From: Rugalucina vietnamica
Taxonomy: Eukaryota > Mollusca > Bivalvia > Lucinida > Lucinidae
NCBI GenBank assembly: GCA_964017185.1
Contig: OZ024883.1
Location: 43,206,395-43,270,394, forward strand
DNA: 64,000 nucleotides
Direction of reading: 5' to 3'
Shown: in pieces, positions 12,131 through 24,169 of the stretch
Layout: the number at the start of each line of letters is the position of its first letter
Numbering within the stretch: position 1 is the first letter of the stretch
The notes under the pieces: model-generated
Told to the model about the DNA's origin: nothing
The model's input: the letters and a program-made list of their open reading frames with translations, nothing else
The model's database searches: none
Position numbers and translations under genes: made by a program

Positions 12131-12724
12131 TGTTATTCTATTTTTTTTTTTTTTGTTCTTTATGATCGCATTTACTAGTTGACGCATTCGTAAATAATTC
12201 AACATGTAAATGGGAAAATAGCTGCTTACTTCACTAACTGCGTCTTCTATTTGTATTGACGTAACGCACAAAATTCGCTAGAAGTCGCATTTTGTGATTT
12301 ATTTTATTTTATTTTTTTTCAGTGGCTTACCTTTAGCGTTTCAAGTTTTGAGAATGGAAATGCATTCTAAATGCAATGCTTCCTCAACAAACTCTTCTAC
12401 AAAAGGCAAAAGTAAACAATTCATAAGTTACTTCGGTTTTGATCGTGACAGGTATTAGTTTGTTGACTGTTTTATTTGCAAACGTTCTTAACAATTGTGC
12501 AACTTTCAAGACATTTGGCTATTGAATTTATGTTTTGCTCATTTTATGAATTCAAATCAAAGTGGGTGGCTTAATAGGCTTCTAAAGTTTCTGAGTTACC
12601 ACCACATTTTCACAGTAAAACGCTTTGTTTTAACCCCTATTTGCAAAAGCAATGATGTATTAATTCAAATTGAATCGCAATTATCCGTAACCTTATAACT
12701 AGTTACTTCAGCATAGAACAAAAT

Positions 12725-12960
12725 GAGCCGCGACGCGAGAAAACCGGTCTTCGGGGTTTCCGACCAGGTCCGACACAAACCGGGCTGTACAGTCTCAGAA
12801 GCAGGCTAGAAGCTTGAAATTTCGGATATAAGAAGAAGAGGAAATATACTATCCGTGTAGCGAAAACAAAGGCGCTGATCAGCTTCGCGGTTACCGCGAA
12901 GCTGATCTGCGCCTTTGTTTTCGCATAGGCAAAAATCCGGTTTTCTCACGATGCGGCTCA
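12725..12960 (+). repeat. Family B, copy B5
   Basis: GAGCCGCGACGCGAGAAAAC to GATGCGGCTC; AAAT on both sides. Roughly 95% identical to B4 by eye, so these two are young sisters. Confidence 0.85.
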
Positions 12961-13058
12961 AATCATTTTAACGACACTATATTGCTTATATTTCAACGAT
13001 TATATACATGGCTGGAATCATTGTTTCGTGCGAACAAAGACTGAAACAACCATCATGA

Positions 13059-13059
13059 G

Positions 13060-13090
<31 letters not shown>
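13059..13090 (+). repeat. Poly-A run (about 32)
   Basis: Homopolymer after CAACCATCATGAG; possibly the tail of a lost retroposon. Confidence 0.8.
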
Positions 13091-13093
<3 letters not shown>

Positions 13094-14318
13094 TTCCCAT
13101 ATTTGTTCCTACACTTACATGTACAGCAGTACTTACACAATCGCTGCAGGATTGACGGTCGCTTACAGTCGATTTGATAATTATAGTCCACTAATAACCA
13201 CCCTGTTGGCCTTCAACATAGCCATAGCTGACATCGACCCCCCTTCTTCATCTCCGTCTGAATATAATCTCGAATATCTCGAGGGGAATATCTCGAGGGG
13301 AAGCAGTTTCTCAATGAGATTAGAGGATCCTCAATTGTCTTTACAAGTCGTTTCTCTTTTTGGATTAAATGTACATGTATCCATGTTGGTAGAGCGTAAT
13401 CACATCACAGTCCACTTGATTTTCAGTCAGTGGGACGTACGTTAAAACAGGAGATCAAATGGTTCTGTAAACGCTCACCTGATGCAGGATTTAGCCACTG
13501 GTTCCTGATTTTTTATGATTAGGAAAACACTCGGGCGCTCCCAACTTGGTCACAGGGATTATATTTGGCGGCTTATTAACGTATTATGCACATGAAATAT
13601 GGAGGATGTAAGCCTCATTGTTTCAAAGAAAAATATTTTGTCGTATTTTTGTTCATTATAAGCCTGATGTGGCTTGTTTGTACCCAATGGTCATTACTGT
13701 CAGGCATTCTAAATGGGATAACTTAATATTGTTCCACGCAATATATAAAAGACCTGGGGCTCATGGTTCAAGAAATATATTGTCTTATTGCAAATATTGT
13801 AAATGAAAATAATGTAAGGTATATTAACTTTGTACGTTTTTTTTTCCCTCATCAACGCTATAGGAGGTTTACAAACTTCGATCACATTCATAATGTGTTT
13901 GGTTTGGTTGCGAGATGGCATACCTGCACACTGCACGTAATATTTTGACACCAGATGTACTTGGATTCAAATTTAAGCAGATGTGTGAATGAAATGTACT
14001 TTAGTTTACCAAAAACTATATGACATCTGGGTTCAGTGAAATCAAAGCCATATTACTTTCAGGATAATGTTTCAAACGGGCATCGCTTTCGTGACCTGAG
14101 TTTCGTTTGTTTGTAGAAAGGTCCCACACGTGAATTTAATACTGTTCATATACACTTTAAACGCCAACTTGTTTCGAAACGTATACAATACAATAGGAAA
14201 ACTTGGGTTTGCAATGTTTTGAATATGTGCTGTATACCCAAATAACAATTGCCTCTGTTAATACACAGGATTCAAATATTGCCATGAACATACACTTGGC
14301 AAAATGCATTATAAAACG

Positions 14319-14660
14319 AATTTCATTTTTCTGGTGTTTATGGAAATATGCACCATAGTGGGTCGCGTGCAAAGTGAATGAACCCAAAGTGGTTCATGCA
14401 ATCTGTGCTAGCGACCCACTGTGGAACGTAAGATTATTTTTTATATTTACATTCATTTCTATTTATCATTCATTGAAAAATTATCAAGGCGATCACATTT
14501 ACAAGCAAATAGAGAGTTTACACACAGGGTGTGTTTAAACAGCAGAACGGTATCGATGGCCTTTACAACGTTTAGTCATATTGGTGAGAGCCATGGTTTT
14601 TATGACGTTAAGTTTGATCATGTGACGTCGCGTTACACGCTAATGTTCATGGAACTATGA
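14319..14660 (+). repeat. Family F element, copy F1
   Basis: Hairpin head around GTGGGTCGCGTGCAAAGTGA / GCTAGCGACCCACTG, then ATCACATTTACAAGC, ATGACGTTAAGTTTGATCA and a tail GTTCATGGAACTATGAA. Confidence 0.7.
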
Positions 14661-15101
14661 ATTGCATTTCAGTTCTATAGATTCATTTAGACTTTGCATC
14701 AGAAATGCAAAAGTATATTTTCATGAACATACACTTGACAAAATGCAAGTGCATCAGTTTTGATACATGTAATAGCATAACTTACGTTTTGTCGAGAGTT
14801 TTTTTGTTTTGTTTTTTTTATTTTTATCTAGCATTCTCTCCTCTGACAGTTTGATCTTCATGTAAAATTAAAACGATGTTTTGCAGCATAAAAAGAATTA
14901 TGATATTTTCACTTTATGAAATATTTACCAAAATAATACTTAGAAAAGTATACCATACCAGGACACGAACCATTGAGAACAAGGCTTTGAGGAGAAAATT
15001 AAACAGCTGGTATTATAAGAATGAGCAATACAATTGATATTTACATGTATGTCTTGTTTTGATCATTTCTTTTGAAAAATGGACATGTTTTTGACAAAAT
15101 T

Positions 15102-15106
15102 AAAAA
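15102..15106 (-). terminator. RNA polymerase III terminator (TTTTT) of tRNA-Met
   Basis: Five T on the minus strand begin 5 nt past the tRNA 3' end. Confidence 0.8.
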
Positions 15107-15110
15107 CTAT

Positions 15111-15196
15111 TGCCCCGGGTGAGGATCGAACTCACGGCCTTCAGATTTCTTTATGTGATTATGAGACTGACGCGCTGCCTACTGCGCTACCGAGGC
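15111..15196 (-). tRNA. tRNA-Met(CAT), elongator, with 13-nt intron
   Basis: The minus strand folds as a full tRNA. The acceptor GCCTCGG pairs with CCGGGGC, the discriminator is A (15111), the D arm starts GCGC, the anticodon CAT is at 15163-15161, and the T arm is GTGAG-TTCGATC-CTCAC. Both internal promoter boxes are present. Between A37 (15160) and base 38 lies a 13-nt insert (15159-15147), the normal place for tRNA introns. Without it the RNA is 73 nt and closely resembles animal elongator tRNA-Met. It lacks the A1-U72 pair of initiator tRNA. An oligo-T stop follows 4 bp after the 3' end, so it looks functional. Confidence 0.93.
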
Positions 15197-15558
15197 AGTT
15201 AAGCTACTCTACCTGCGTGTTTAAGGCTGGCGGGAAGCAACTTAAAGTGACACACAAAATGTTCCCCACAAGAAATGCGACAAATTTTCACCGAATATAT
15301 AGATCGGCGATAACAGATCGCTGGTGTGTAACTTTTGACAATGGGTGAGTAACAACAATTGTACCCCCGTTAAATCCTGCCGGTAGTATCTTAGTTTAGT
15401 TTGTATGTTACATGTCTGTTTCGTTGTTTCGAACTCTCATATCTCGAAAACACCGCGTATGTCAAAGTGCACTTAGATATTGAAAATGTGTATATTGAGA
15501 ATAGATTTTATGAAACTCGCTTCTATCATATGAAAAAGGTAGATGTATTCAATTAAAA

Positions 15559-15851
15559 CAATGATCAGGAAATGGCGCAATCAGAAAAAATCTCACTCCA
15601 AAATGTGATGTTGGAAAAATCGACAATCAGGTACATGTATATTGTTCAAAGAGAACATACTGTAAGCCGAGTGGGCAGCTGTTTCCTAATTGTCGGCCAC
15701 TCAGTTTCCCGAACTAAGCTAAATACACGAAAACGTACATAAGATGCTAAAAACACTCACACAAACCATAAAACAATTAGAATTCCAACAGAAACACTGC
15801 ATTGGAACGATCAGTATATAAAATTACTGAGGGGCTTGATTCGATTTTACA
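15559..15851 (-). repeat. Family C, reverse copy (C8)
   Basis: AATGATCAGGAAATGGCGCA, AAGCCGAGTGGGCAGCTG, GGAACGATCAGTATATAAAA match reversed C. Confidence 0.65.
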
Positions 15852-16124
15852 GGCGCTTGTATCTCTTTCTTGATTTGATTTTCTTGAATGGAGTTCTTGT
15901 TTTGAATGTTGATATAAGCGTCTATTTTAGGCCCATTTTTCATATTTTTATAATTATATTATTGTAATGACACAACATACATTTATACATTTCGAAAAGA
16001 ACTGCACACCAATGGATGACTTTACAGACTTTTTCTTATTATCGACTTTGGCCTGTCTATGATCCAACACATACGCAAATTCTGAAGACATCAACTTTAT
16101 AGGGAGACTGATTTTAAGATAGCC

Positions 16125-16234
16125 AATTGCCCATGCAATATACAGATAATTTATGTTGTAAACATTGAAAAGTTCATTAGAAAATGATTGATTTTTTTAA
16201 TGTTTTTGCCCAAAACGTGGGTACACGTTAGGGC
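16125..16234 (+). repeat. Family A, copy A7, left arm only
   Basis: GCCCATGCAATATACAGATA... to GTACACGTTAGGGCCGCCTCG, where family H sequence begins. A scrap like the other arm (GCAAACCCCAGTTTTT) reappears at 17404-17419, beyond the first H element. Confidence 0.72.
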
Positions 16235-17393
16235 CGCCTCGCTTCTACCAAGTTTCAAGAATATAGGCACACCGGTTCTGGAGAAGACGATTGTTTAGCA
16301 TTTTTGAGCATGGAACGCGACATGTTGAGCATGCAACCCTGATTTCAGGAAACAAATTTCATTCTCTCTATGCATGAAGGCTTCAAATTTAAATTCACAT
16401 TCATAGGCAAAGAGTTTACTGAAAAAAAAAACAAGTCTTTAATTTCGATATTTCAATGACCTGGGGCCTAGGTCAAGAAATGACCTTGACCTTAATTAAT
16501 CGCATACTTTCAATAGTTGTCTGCTTCTGCCGACTTAAGTTTCAGGTCTCAGGCAGAAATAGTGTCCAAAATATCAATTGTTTTCACTATTTTCCATGTA
16601 CAAGCCTATGTTTCCAAAACTGACCTTGCCGTAAAAAATTGATAATGGTCATCCCAGGATCATCATTTTAGCAAATTATGATGGGCTGGAGTCCCCGATG
16701 CTACAAACCAAGTTTTGATGCAATCGGTCCAACGATTCTGGATTTCTAAGCATTTATGAGCATGCCTACCATGTTGAGCATTCAACCCAGATCTCGCGTA
16801 CAAAATTATGTTCCCCTTTAGCATGGAAGCTTCACATAGGCTCAGTGATTTCTGAGAAACCATAATCTTAATTTTGATATTTAAATGACCTTGGGTCAAG
16901 GTCAAGAAATGGCCTTGACCTTTATTAATTATATACCTTCATTGATAAGTTGTCTGCATCTAGCATCTTTCAAGTCTTAGGCTGCAATAGTTTCCCAAAT
17001 AACCATTGTTTTCACCATTTTTCCATGTAAAAGCCTGTTTCCCAAATTGATCTTGCCATAAAATAGGTCGCAGTGATTCCAGTGTCATTATTTCATGAAA
17101 CTATGATGGGCTGGAGTTCCCGATGCTTCGTATCAGGTTTCGTGTAAATCGACCCACCAGTTCTGGAGAGGAAGATATTTGAATGGTTTATATTATATAT
17201 GTGCGTGGTGGCCATCTTGGTCATGTGACCAAGATATTGCGAACAAAATTTCAATGCCACTACCCAAGGAGACTGCACATAAAATTTCAACTTGATCGGC
17301 CGAGGGGTTTCAGAGAACAAGATCTTTGAAATTGTGGACGGATCATGGCTATCCTATAAGCTCACCCTGTGAGCCTTAGGCTCAGGTGAGCTA
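16235..17393 (-). repeat. Family H element, inverted left copy
   Basis: Reversed relative to the right copy: GGTTCTGGAGAAGACGATTG, two blocks with GACCTTGACC, then GCCATCTTGGTCATGTGACC and the end hairpin CTGTGAGCCTTAGGCTCAGG. No coding potential. This repeat type, with the AAGATGGCCGCCATGGC core, is familiar from bivalve genomes. Confidence 0.7.
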
Positions 17394-17423
17394 AAATATC
17401 CTTGCAAACCCCAGTTTTTACCT

Positions 17424-18910
17424 CACCTGAGCCGAAGGCTCACAGGTGAGCTTATAGTATACCCATGCTCCGGCGTCCGTCATCGTCCGTCCGTCTGTCC
17501 GTCGTCCACAATTTCAAAGATCTTCTCCTCTGAAACCCCTAAGCCAATCAAAGCCAAACTTCATGTGGAGCATCCTTAGGAAGGGGGTCCAGGTCACATG
17601 ACCAAGATGGCCGCCATGGCTATAAAGAGCAAAAACCTTTTAAAATCTTCTTCTCCAGAACCAGAAGGCCTATGATTTTGAAACTTGGCATGAAGCATCA
17701 GGCAATAGAGCTCTACAAAGTTTGTATAAATCATGACTCTGGGATGACCTTGACCTTTTTTACGGCAAGGTCAACTTAGGCTGCCCGTGCATTTGAATGG
17801 GGAAAATAGGCAAATGTTAATTAATGGCAAAAAACTTGCTAAGAATCAGCAAATGGACAGTATATTCATGTTTATGAAAATATTTTGGGCTAAGAGGGTT
17901 GTCTGGCCCTGTCCCGGGGCTATATACATGATGGCCATAATATTCAAACATCTTCTCTGAAACCGCTTGGCAAATCAAAGCTAAACTTTATGTGGAACAT
18001 TCTTAGGAAGAGTGAATGAAAGTTTGTATAAATGGTCAAGTCACATGACCAAGATGGCCGCCATGGCTATAAATAGCAAAAAACCTTTAAAAATCTTCCT
18101 CTCCAGAACCAGAAAGCCTATGATTTGAAACTTGGCATGAAGCATCAGGCAATGGAGCTCTACAAAGTTTGTATAAATCATGACCTTGGGATGACATTGA
18201 ACTTTTTACAGCAAGGTCAACTTAGGCTGCTAATGCATTTGAATGGGAAAAATAGAAAAAAATGCCATTTAATGGCAAAAAACTTGCTAGGAATGAGCAA
18301 AAGGACAGAAGATTTATGTTTATGAAAATATTTTGGGCCCAGAGGGTTGTCTGCCCCTGTGTATGACCATAATATTTAAACATCTTCTTCTCTGAAACCG
18401 CTCCGCCAATCAAAGCCAAACTTTATGAGGAGCATTCTTCGGAAGAGTGAATGAAAGTATAAATGGTCAAGGTCACACGACCAAGATGGCCGCCATGGCT
18501 ACAAATAGCAAAAACCTTCAATTTTTTTTTAGAGAAAATAGCAAAAACCTTTAAAAATCTTTTTTACAGAACCAGAAGGCCTATGATTTTGAAACTTAGC
18601 ATGAAGCATCAGGCAATAAAGCTCTACAAAGTTTGTATAAATAATGACCCTGGGATGACCTTGACCTTTTTTACGGCAAGGTCAACATAGGTTGCCCACA
18701 CATTTGAATAGGGAAAATTGTTACAATGTCATTTGAAGGGCAAAACTTGGACTGAATATTTATGATTTAAAAAAGAAATTGACTCCAGAGGTTGCTCCGA
18801 CCCTGCCCTGGGGTTATATACATGTATATTACCATTCTAGTCAAACAAGTTTATTGGTATATATCTCAGGTCTCAGGAGAGCGTTTACAGGACCATTGGT
18901 CCTCTGTTGT
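17424..18910 (+). repeat. Family H element, right copy with internal triplication
   Basis: Starts CACCTGAGCCGAAGGCTCAC, a CGTCCGTCCGTCTGTCCGTC block, then three tandem units of about 440 bp, each with CAAGATGGCCGCCATGGCTA (near 17602, 18050, 18481). Ends near CTCAGGAGAGCGTTTACAGG. Confidence 0.75.
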
Positions 18911-20037
18911 TGTTTTGAATGAATTGGTCTCAAGGTGTAAGCCGAGAGGTAAAGTGAGCGAAATAATGACACTGCATGATTACAGTGGACATTAAAAAGA
19001 ATTCAAAGACACCTCGCCTATATAGCCAATGGTAAAAACGTGTTATATTGTGCAACAGTTTCCCTGGGCGAATAAGCGTGAGGTAACTTTGCGTCATTCT
19101 CGACGTCAGCTATCCCATCAAGCAGCGTTAGACGGTGTAACGTCGTTTTAGCGCGTAACAAACGCATTAAATATGTGTAAAATCCACCGCATTACAGTCA
19201 AATATTTGGCGGGATATCTACCATGCAATGACGGAAAGCTGAACGATATCGGCGGTTTCAGCGACTTTTATTCCGTTTATTGTGTGTTAGAATTGAAATA
19301 GATCAACTCAAGTGCGTGAATTGTTGAGTGATAATTAATTGTCGGTCAGTTGTAAGAATATGCATGTAAATCACTCGCGCTATGCGCACGTGACTTGATC
19401 TTCTTAACATCTGACATCCAAACAGTGAATTATTATTTAACAATTCACTGCTAGAGCTGATCTGTTTCTTAAATAAACAAGTCAAATGTTTTTTTTTTCT
19501 TATCCATATACTGCAAGAGATATAGCATGAACTACGACACAACTACAGTAATGGACTGAAACTGGTACAATAACTTGAATTGTTTAATCGCTTTAACAAA
19601 GCAAAAGGTAAAATTTTCCAATGACTGGATAACGTGCGGTTGTTGTCTTATATGTTGTTTACATGACTAAATGAATGAAATGAACATCTGTTGAGCTATG
19701 GAAAGTTCTGCCTCCACACTCCGGATGTATTTCAATTGTTGTATCTAGTGATATACCATTTATTTATGCCCAAATGTCCCCAGTTGGGTTTGCAATGCAC
19801 ACCTGTGATAAGATCAAATTTTAATAACTCTTATAAAACCACAAATACCACTAAATAGTATGCAAGTGTGTATTACAAATAGTTAAAACATTATATCAAA
19901 TGTTGCTCGTAAAAAGCAACAATATATTAGCTAAACGTTTTAACCATTGTTGTGCCAATTGAATATTTTTTTCGTCCTCCCGGTGTTTGTTATTCGTGGA
20001 TGTGCATTAAGGCACGTCAGCATTGACAATGCATTAT
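18911..20037. other. Intergenic, slightly GC-richer, nothing recognised
   Basis: 19050-19300 has more CpG than its surroundings (CGACGTCAGC, AACGTCGTTTTAGCGCGTAA) and could be regulatory; no gene start was found. Confidence 0.4.
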
Positions 20038-20266
20038 TTAACCCATATTTGACGAATGAATTTTCCCATCATTATCATTAGGGTGAGTCCACTTTCATTT
20101 TTAGGGGCGTCGGGAGTGATTTTTAAATTTTATTCAATTTTTTGATGAAAATTCTCTAAGCAAACAGAATAGCCCCAGATGGGACGCCGCGTTCTGCAGC
20201 GTCACATCTGGGGCTATTCTGTTTGCCTATGTCCCATAAAAGGGACGCCAGGCTTAAATGAGTTAA
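20038..20266 (+). mobile_element. Family G MITE with TTAA ends, copy G1
   Basis: TTAACCCATATTTGACGAAT at the left and AAATGAGTTAA at the right. The inner palindrome runs from GCAAACAGAATAGCCCCAGA to its reverse TCTGGGGCTATTCTGTTTGC (20160-20226). TTAA at both edges suggests piggyBac- or Kolobok-type movement. Confidence 0.72.
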
Positions 20267-21311
20267 TTTTGTCAATTTTAGCCAGGTATTTATCGTCCAG
20301 GCATGTTCGATCGTAAACACAACGATGTAAATGCACAACAGTTGTTTATTTTATTAAAATTTATAAGGCGATCTAACTTTTCTAGCACTAATCTAAAACG
20401 TATTTTTTAAACCAGTATATATTTTGTAACTGGGCTTGCAATCAATGATCAATTCTGGGTTCTAGCCTGTTTTACAGTTTGCCTTTAAAGGATTAGTAAT
20501 GTCAAAATGAAGTCTGCATTGAATTTGTAGAATGAGAATACAATAGTTTTAGCGCATTCTACATAACGTTTGTATCGATGTAAAAGTCACAATTTTATTG
20601 CCGTTATATGAACAACAACAAATGAAATAAACTATTATCGGGAACTGTATATGAACGCAGATGCTATATGAAACCCAAACAGGCCTCTAGCGCGACAACT
20701 AAACCCAAACCCAAAAGAAACTTTTTTTATATTATATTATGTCTTATCTTTTTTATTAACTCAAAATATAAATTGTGATGATAACATCGATATTCCCGTT
20801 ATTTGTTTTCCACAATATGAATACTTATCAGAATGCCCTGGCTATGGTCAACACGAATGCTAAACCATTTTAAAAGTAACAGAGTACCAATACCTTAATG
20901 TTATCATGCTAAAAGAAATTTTAACCTGTTGTTTCCGAAATTTTTAGAGGAGACAAAATGAAACTACTTTCATTTTAGGCGTTTGTCGACGCTGTTTATG
21001 TCCAAGCAACGTCTTATACGTTTGGCGTAAGTTGGTATCTATTCTACGAATTAGCAGCAGTAGTCGAAACATTTGAGTGTTACAAATATAACCAGTTTCA
21101 CAATTCATAGGGTACAACATATTACCAACGGTTAAAATGTGTCTATAATGACGGACTTTAAAAAACTGTTCATGGTACAATGATATAAAAATAACTGTGA
21201 TTTATCATATAATTGAAAATACATTTTCATTTATACTCTCCGTATATGTATATCCATAATTATTTCTCGTTAACGGAATAAATATAATACACGTGTCTTG
21301 GAAAATAGTGT
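20267..21311. other. Intergenic, nothing recognised
   Basis: AT-rich, no repeats in common with other parts of the window. Confidence 0.45.
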
Positions 21312-21317
21312 TTTATT
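21312..21317 (-). terminator. Possible polyadenylation signal of the zinc-finger gene
   Basis: AATAAA on the minus strand about 535 nt after the stop codon. If used, the whole family A element at 21570-21847 is in the 3' UTR. Other signals may exist. Confidence 0.3.
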
Positions 21318-21569
21318 TTTTAGTAATACTGCAACAAATCAACATTCAGAAAACACACTAATATTTAATCAAATTGCAATAACAAAAATGCACTCATAAA
21401 TTTAAGATGGTAAATACTGGACAAAATAGAACATAACATCTCAGTGTTTGTAATGAGCAAGTACATGCAAACGCTTTCTTTGAATGTCAATTAAATAATT
21501 TCAATATTACATTATCACACATGTTGAGTTAAGTCTTAAGTCATTAACTCTTTCAACTTGAACGAACCC

Positions 21570-21847
21570 CATCAGGAAAACATGTCCATGAAAAAATTAC
21601 CCCCTTGAACCCCACGTTTATATAGTAAGACTGGGGTTTGCAGCGGTTTACCTATTTTTCTTATTTTTGCTCCAAAACATAGATTGTGGGTACTCGTTAG
21701 AACCGCCATGGCGAGGCGGTTCTAACGTGTACCCACAATCTATGTTTTGAGCAGGAATAAGAAAAATATCAAATTTTTCTGATGAAATTTTCAAATTTTA
21801 CAGCTGAAAAAATTCTCTGTTTAATGCATGGGCTTGTTTTCGTAATG
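21570..21847 (-). repeat. Family A, copy A8, in the zinc-finger 3' UTR
   Basis: Full-length reverse copy; the right end TTTTCGTAATG stops 3 bp before the TAA of the zinc-finger exon. Confidence 0.85.
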
Positions 21848-21850
21848 AAG

Positions 21851-22910
21851 TTAATCGGAAACCACATTTATTTCAACATTTTCATCGTCTGAACTGCTGG
21901 ACACAATGTCACTATTTCCATAGCTACTGACCGAGTAAATATCCCGGTGACCTTCTGCTCCCCAGACACATGCTGGGTCTGTCAAGTGATCAGCTTCGCA
22001 ATCCATCTTCTGCTGCCTATCATCGTCTGCTCGACAATGCACCTTCCTGTGGCGTTCTAAGTTGCTTTTGTGACTTGTGGCATAATCGCAAACCGAGCAG
22101 ACGAAATCTTTTTGACCGTTATGGACCGATAGGTGGCGTTTGAGCAGCGCCTTCCGGCAAAAACGACGACCGCAATAATAGCACGTGTACCCATGGTAAT
22201 GGAATATCATCGCGTGCTCACGTAGCGACGCTTTGGTGGCGAAAACAATTCCACAGCACTCTAGCGTTTTTGAGCATGTCTGATGCATTGTCAGCATGTG
22301 ACGTTTTAAATTATTTCTTCTATCTGTTGTATATCGACATTGTGGACAAGGAAATACTTTTCTACCGTAGCCGTATTGCGAGGCCAATGGATTCGCACAG
22401 GAAACCAGCACTGGCACGGTCAGCTTGTCCATTAATAGACTATTGCTAACTAAGTCTGTTTTCTGTTCTACAGTTCTGTTTGGAGAAATGGGATTTTCAA
22501 AATCACTTACTTTTCGACACTGTAAATTATCACTTGAAATGCACGCCACTGAATTCAGCGGAACGTCGTGTAATTGTTTCTTTCTTAAATCCAATGTCTC
22601 ACTTTGCACGTGCTGTATCACATTCTTATCAGTATTGACATTCACTTGTCCTGGTGAACTATATTCAGTTTCAGAAATCCTTTTGAATCCGGCATACATA
22701 TGGTTATATGATCCAGTGGGAAACGGCATTCTTTGGCCGGGATGGAAGTCAGTTGCAGTCCGTTGATGATTAATGAGGGCTATCATCTCTAGATGTTTAG
22801 CTAGTGTAAGGCTGTCGTATGCTTTGTTAGCGTCAAGGGAGCGATCTCCCAGCGTGGGAACGTAATCTGTTGTTGGAGCTGGGAGTCTCTGGCCGTACAC
22901 AGGAACTGGT
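21851..22910 (-). CDS. C2H2 zinc-finger protein, 3'-terminal coding exon
   Basis: The exon starts at 22910, just after a clean acceptor (TATTTTTCAG), with one base completing a split codon, then P-V-P-V-Y-G-Q; it runs open to TAA at 21851-21853. Counting from the Val codon at 22900, there are four C2H2-type units: C185/C188-H201/H206, an atypical unit with adjacent C215-C216 and H229/H234, C240/C243-H256/H260 and C268/C271-H284/H288. The linker NGQKDF between units 3 and 4 resembles the usual TGEKPF. About 180 residues of low-complexity sequence precede the fingers, and a Ser/Asp/Glu-rich tail (about 322-345) follows. It is probably a sequence-specific DNA-binding transcription factor; the target is unknown. 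Upstream exons were not found. The stop lies 3 bp from a family A palindrome (21570-21847), so the transcript likely carries that hairpin in its 3' UTR. Confidence 0.87.
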
Positions 22911-22914
22911 CTGA

Positions 22915-24169
22915 AAAATAAAATAAAAACACTGTAACGTTCGCAAAATAAAACACTGTAACGTTCGCAAAATAAAACATTGTAACGTTCACTTGGAATA
23001 TAAGGTTGGGATTGGGAACCCCGACAAATCGAATTTAGCCCTGCAGTCCGATTAACGACAAATCTTCTGTGGTAAATTTTAATGTTAACTTTTTTGTTTA
23101 CTCCGACTGCCCTTCAACTGTAACGGATTCGTCATTTCTTTTTTTGTGTAAGGCTAGCTGGTTGACTGTCATGACAGTAATCTTGCTCTTCTTGCGTCTT
23201 GAAAAAATGTTTGTGCTGTTGGGTAAACTGGATTTTGAATTTAAATGGATCAATTCCTGAAACTGTTTTCCTACTTCAGAATCTGCATGCAATATCCTGA
23301 AGAGCAATATCATCTAAAGTATTTAATGCACATTCTGCTAAAAGGTGCTAAAAGGTCACCCCATCCACCATTCAAAAGCACGTTATCTAAATCCGAATGA
23401 TTGTAGAATGATTTAAACCCAAATGCATGCAAAGGACATCTTAACCTCTCAAAAGGCAAAAATGTTTTTCATGTGTTAGAACAAAAGAACAATAAAAGCT
23501 ATATACAAGAATTGTCAGAAAAATTGAGCTTGCATGATTCGGAAAACAGTTGTTAAATATTTTTCTTCAGGAACCAGTTTCATCCTCCTTTGACAACCTC
23601 TAGCTTCACCCATGATTCTATAACCAATGTTAAAACGATTTAAACTTTAAGCAATGATCCGTTGTATCGACCGAAACTCGGTGGGTTTCTTTTGCATTGA
23701 TAAAGCAAACGAAAATACTGAACGCCATGCATTCTCGATTTGACATTAATATTATTATGATTATATTTATTATTATTATTACTATTATTATTATTTAAAA
23801 TATGCCTTGGTTTCATTTTTCTGAATTAATATGCCAATTATAACAAATGCTATCACAAATTTCCAAATTTTAATTCATTGAATAGTCCATCTGTAGCTAT
23901 TTATATTTATTTATATGCATCTATTTGTCTATTTATTTATTTGTAATCTTATGTATTAAATTTTAAAGAAATAATATATAACATTTTTCATGTACATGCA
24001 AGTTTAGATATATAGATAAATGATAAACATAAAATTTAATGTTTCTGTTGAGGTAAAATAACGGAACAAAAACTATGTACATAAATTTAAGTTTGACAGG
24101 GAAGAAATCTTAATCATTAGTGATGTTATTGCGAAATATTTACATTTTGATGCAAAGTCTTAATGCATC
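22915..24169. other. Intron or upstream sequence of the zinc-finger gene
   Basis: Starts with the intron 3' end of the zinc-finger gene, including two copies of AAAACACTGTAACGTTCGCA at about 22926-22965. No upstream coding exon was recognised. Confidence 0.5.

Larger units (their letters stand above)
12131..14318. other. Intergenic, B5 and a poly-A run only
   Basis: A 108-codon plus frame at 13119-13445 has no splice-site support or recognisable motif, and its codon choice is not persuasive. Not called as a gene. Confidence 0.45.

Noticed and set aside
13119-13445. 108-codon plus frame starting after a poly-A run
   Set aside because: No motif, no splice support and no Kozak or polyadenylation context.
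15079-15348. 89-codon plus frame across the tRNA-Met gene
   Set aside because: The first half is the antisense of the tRNA. The second half ends near a GTGAGT donor but is too short to support.
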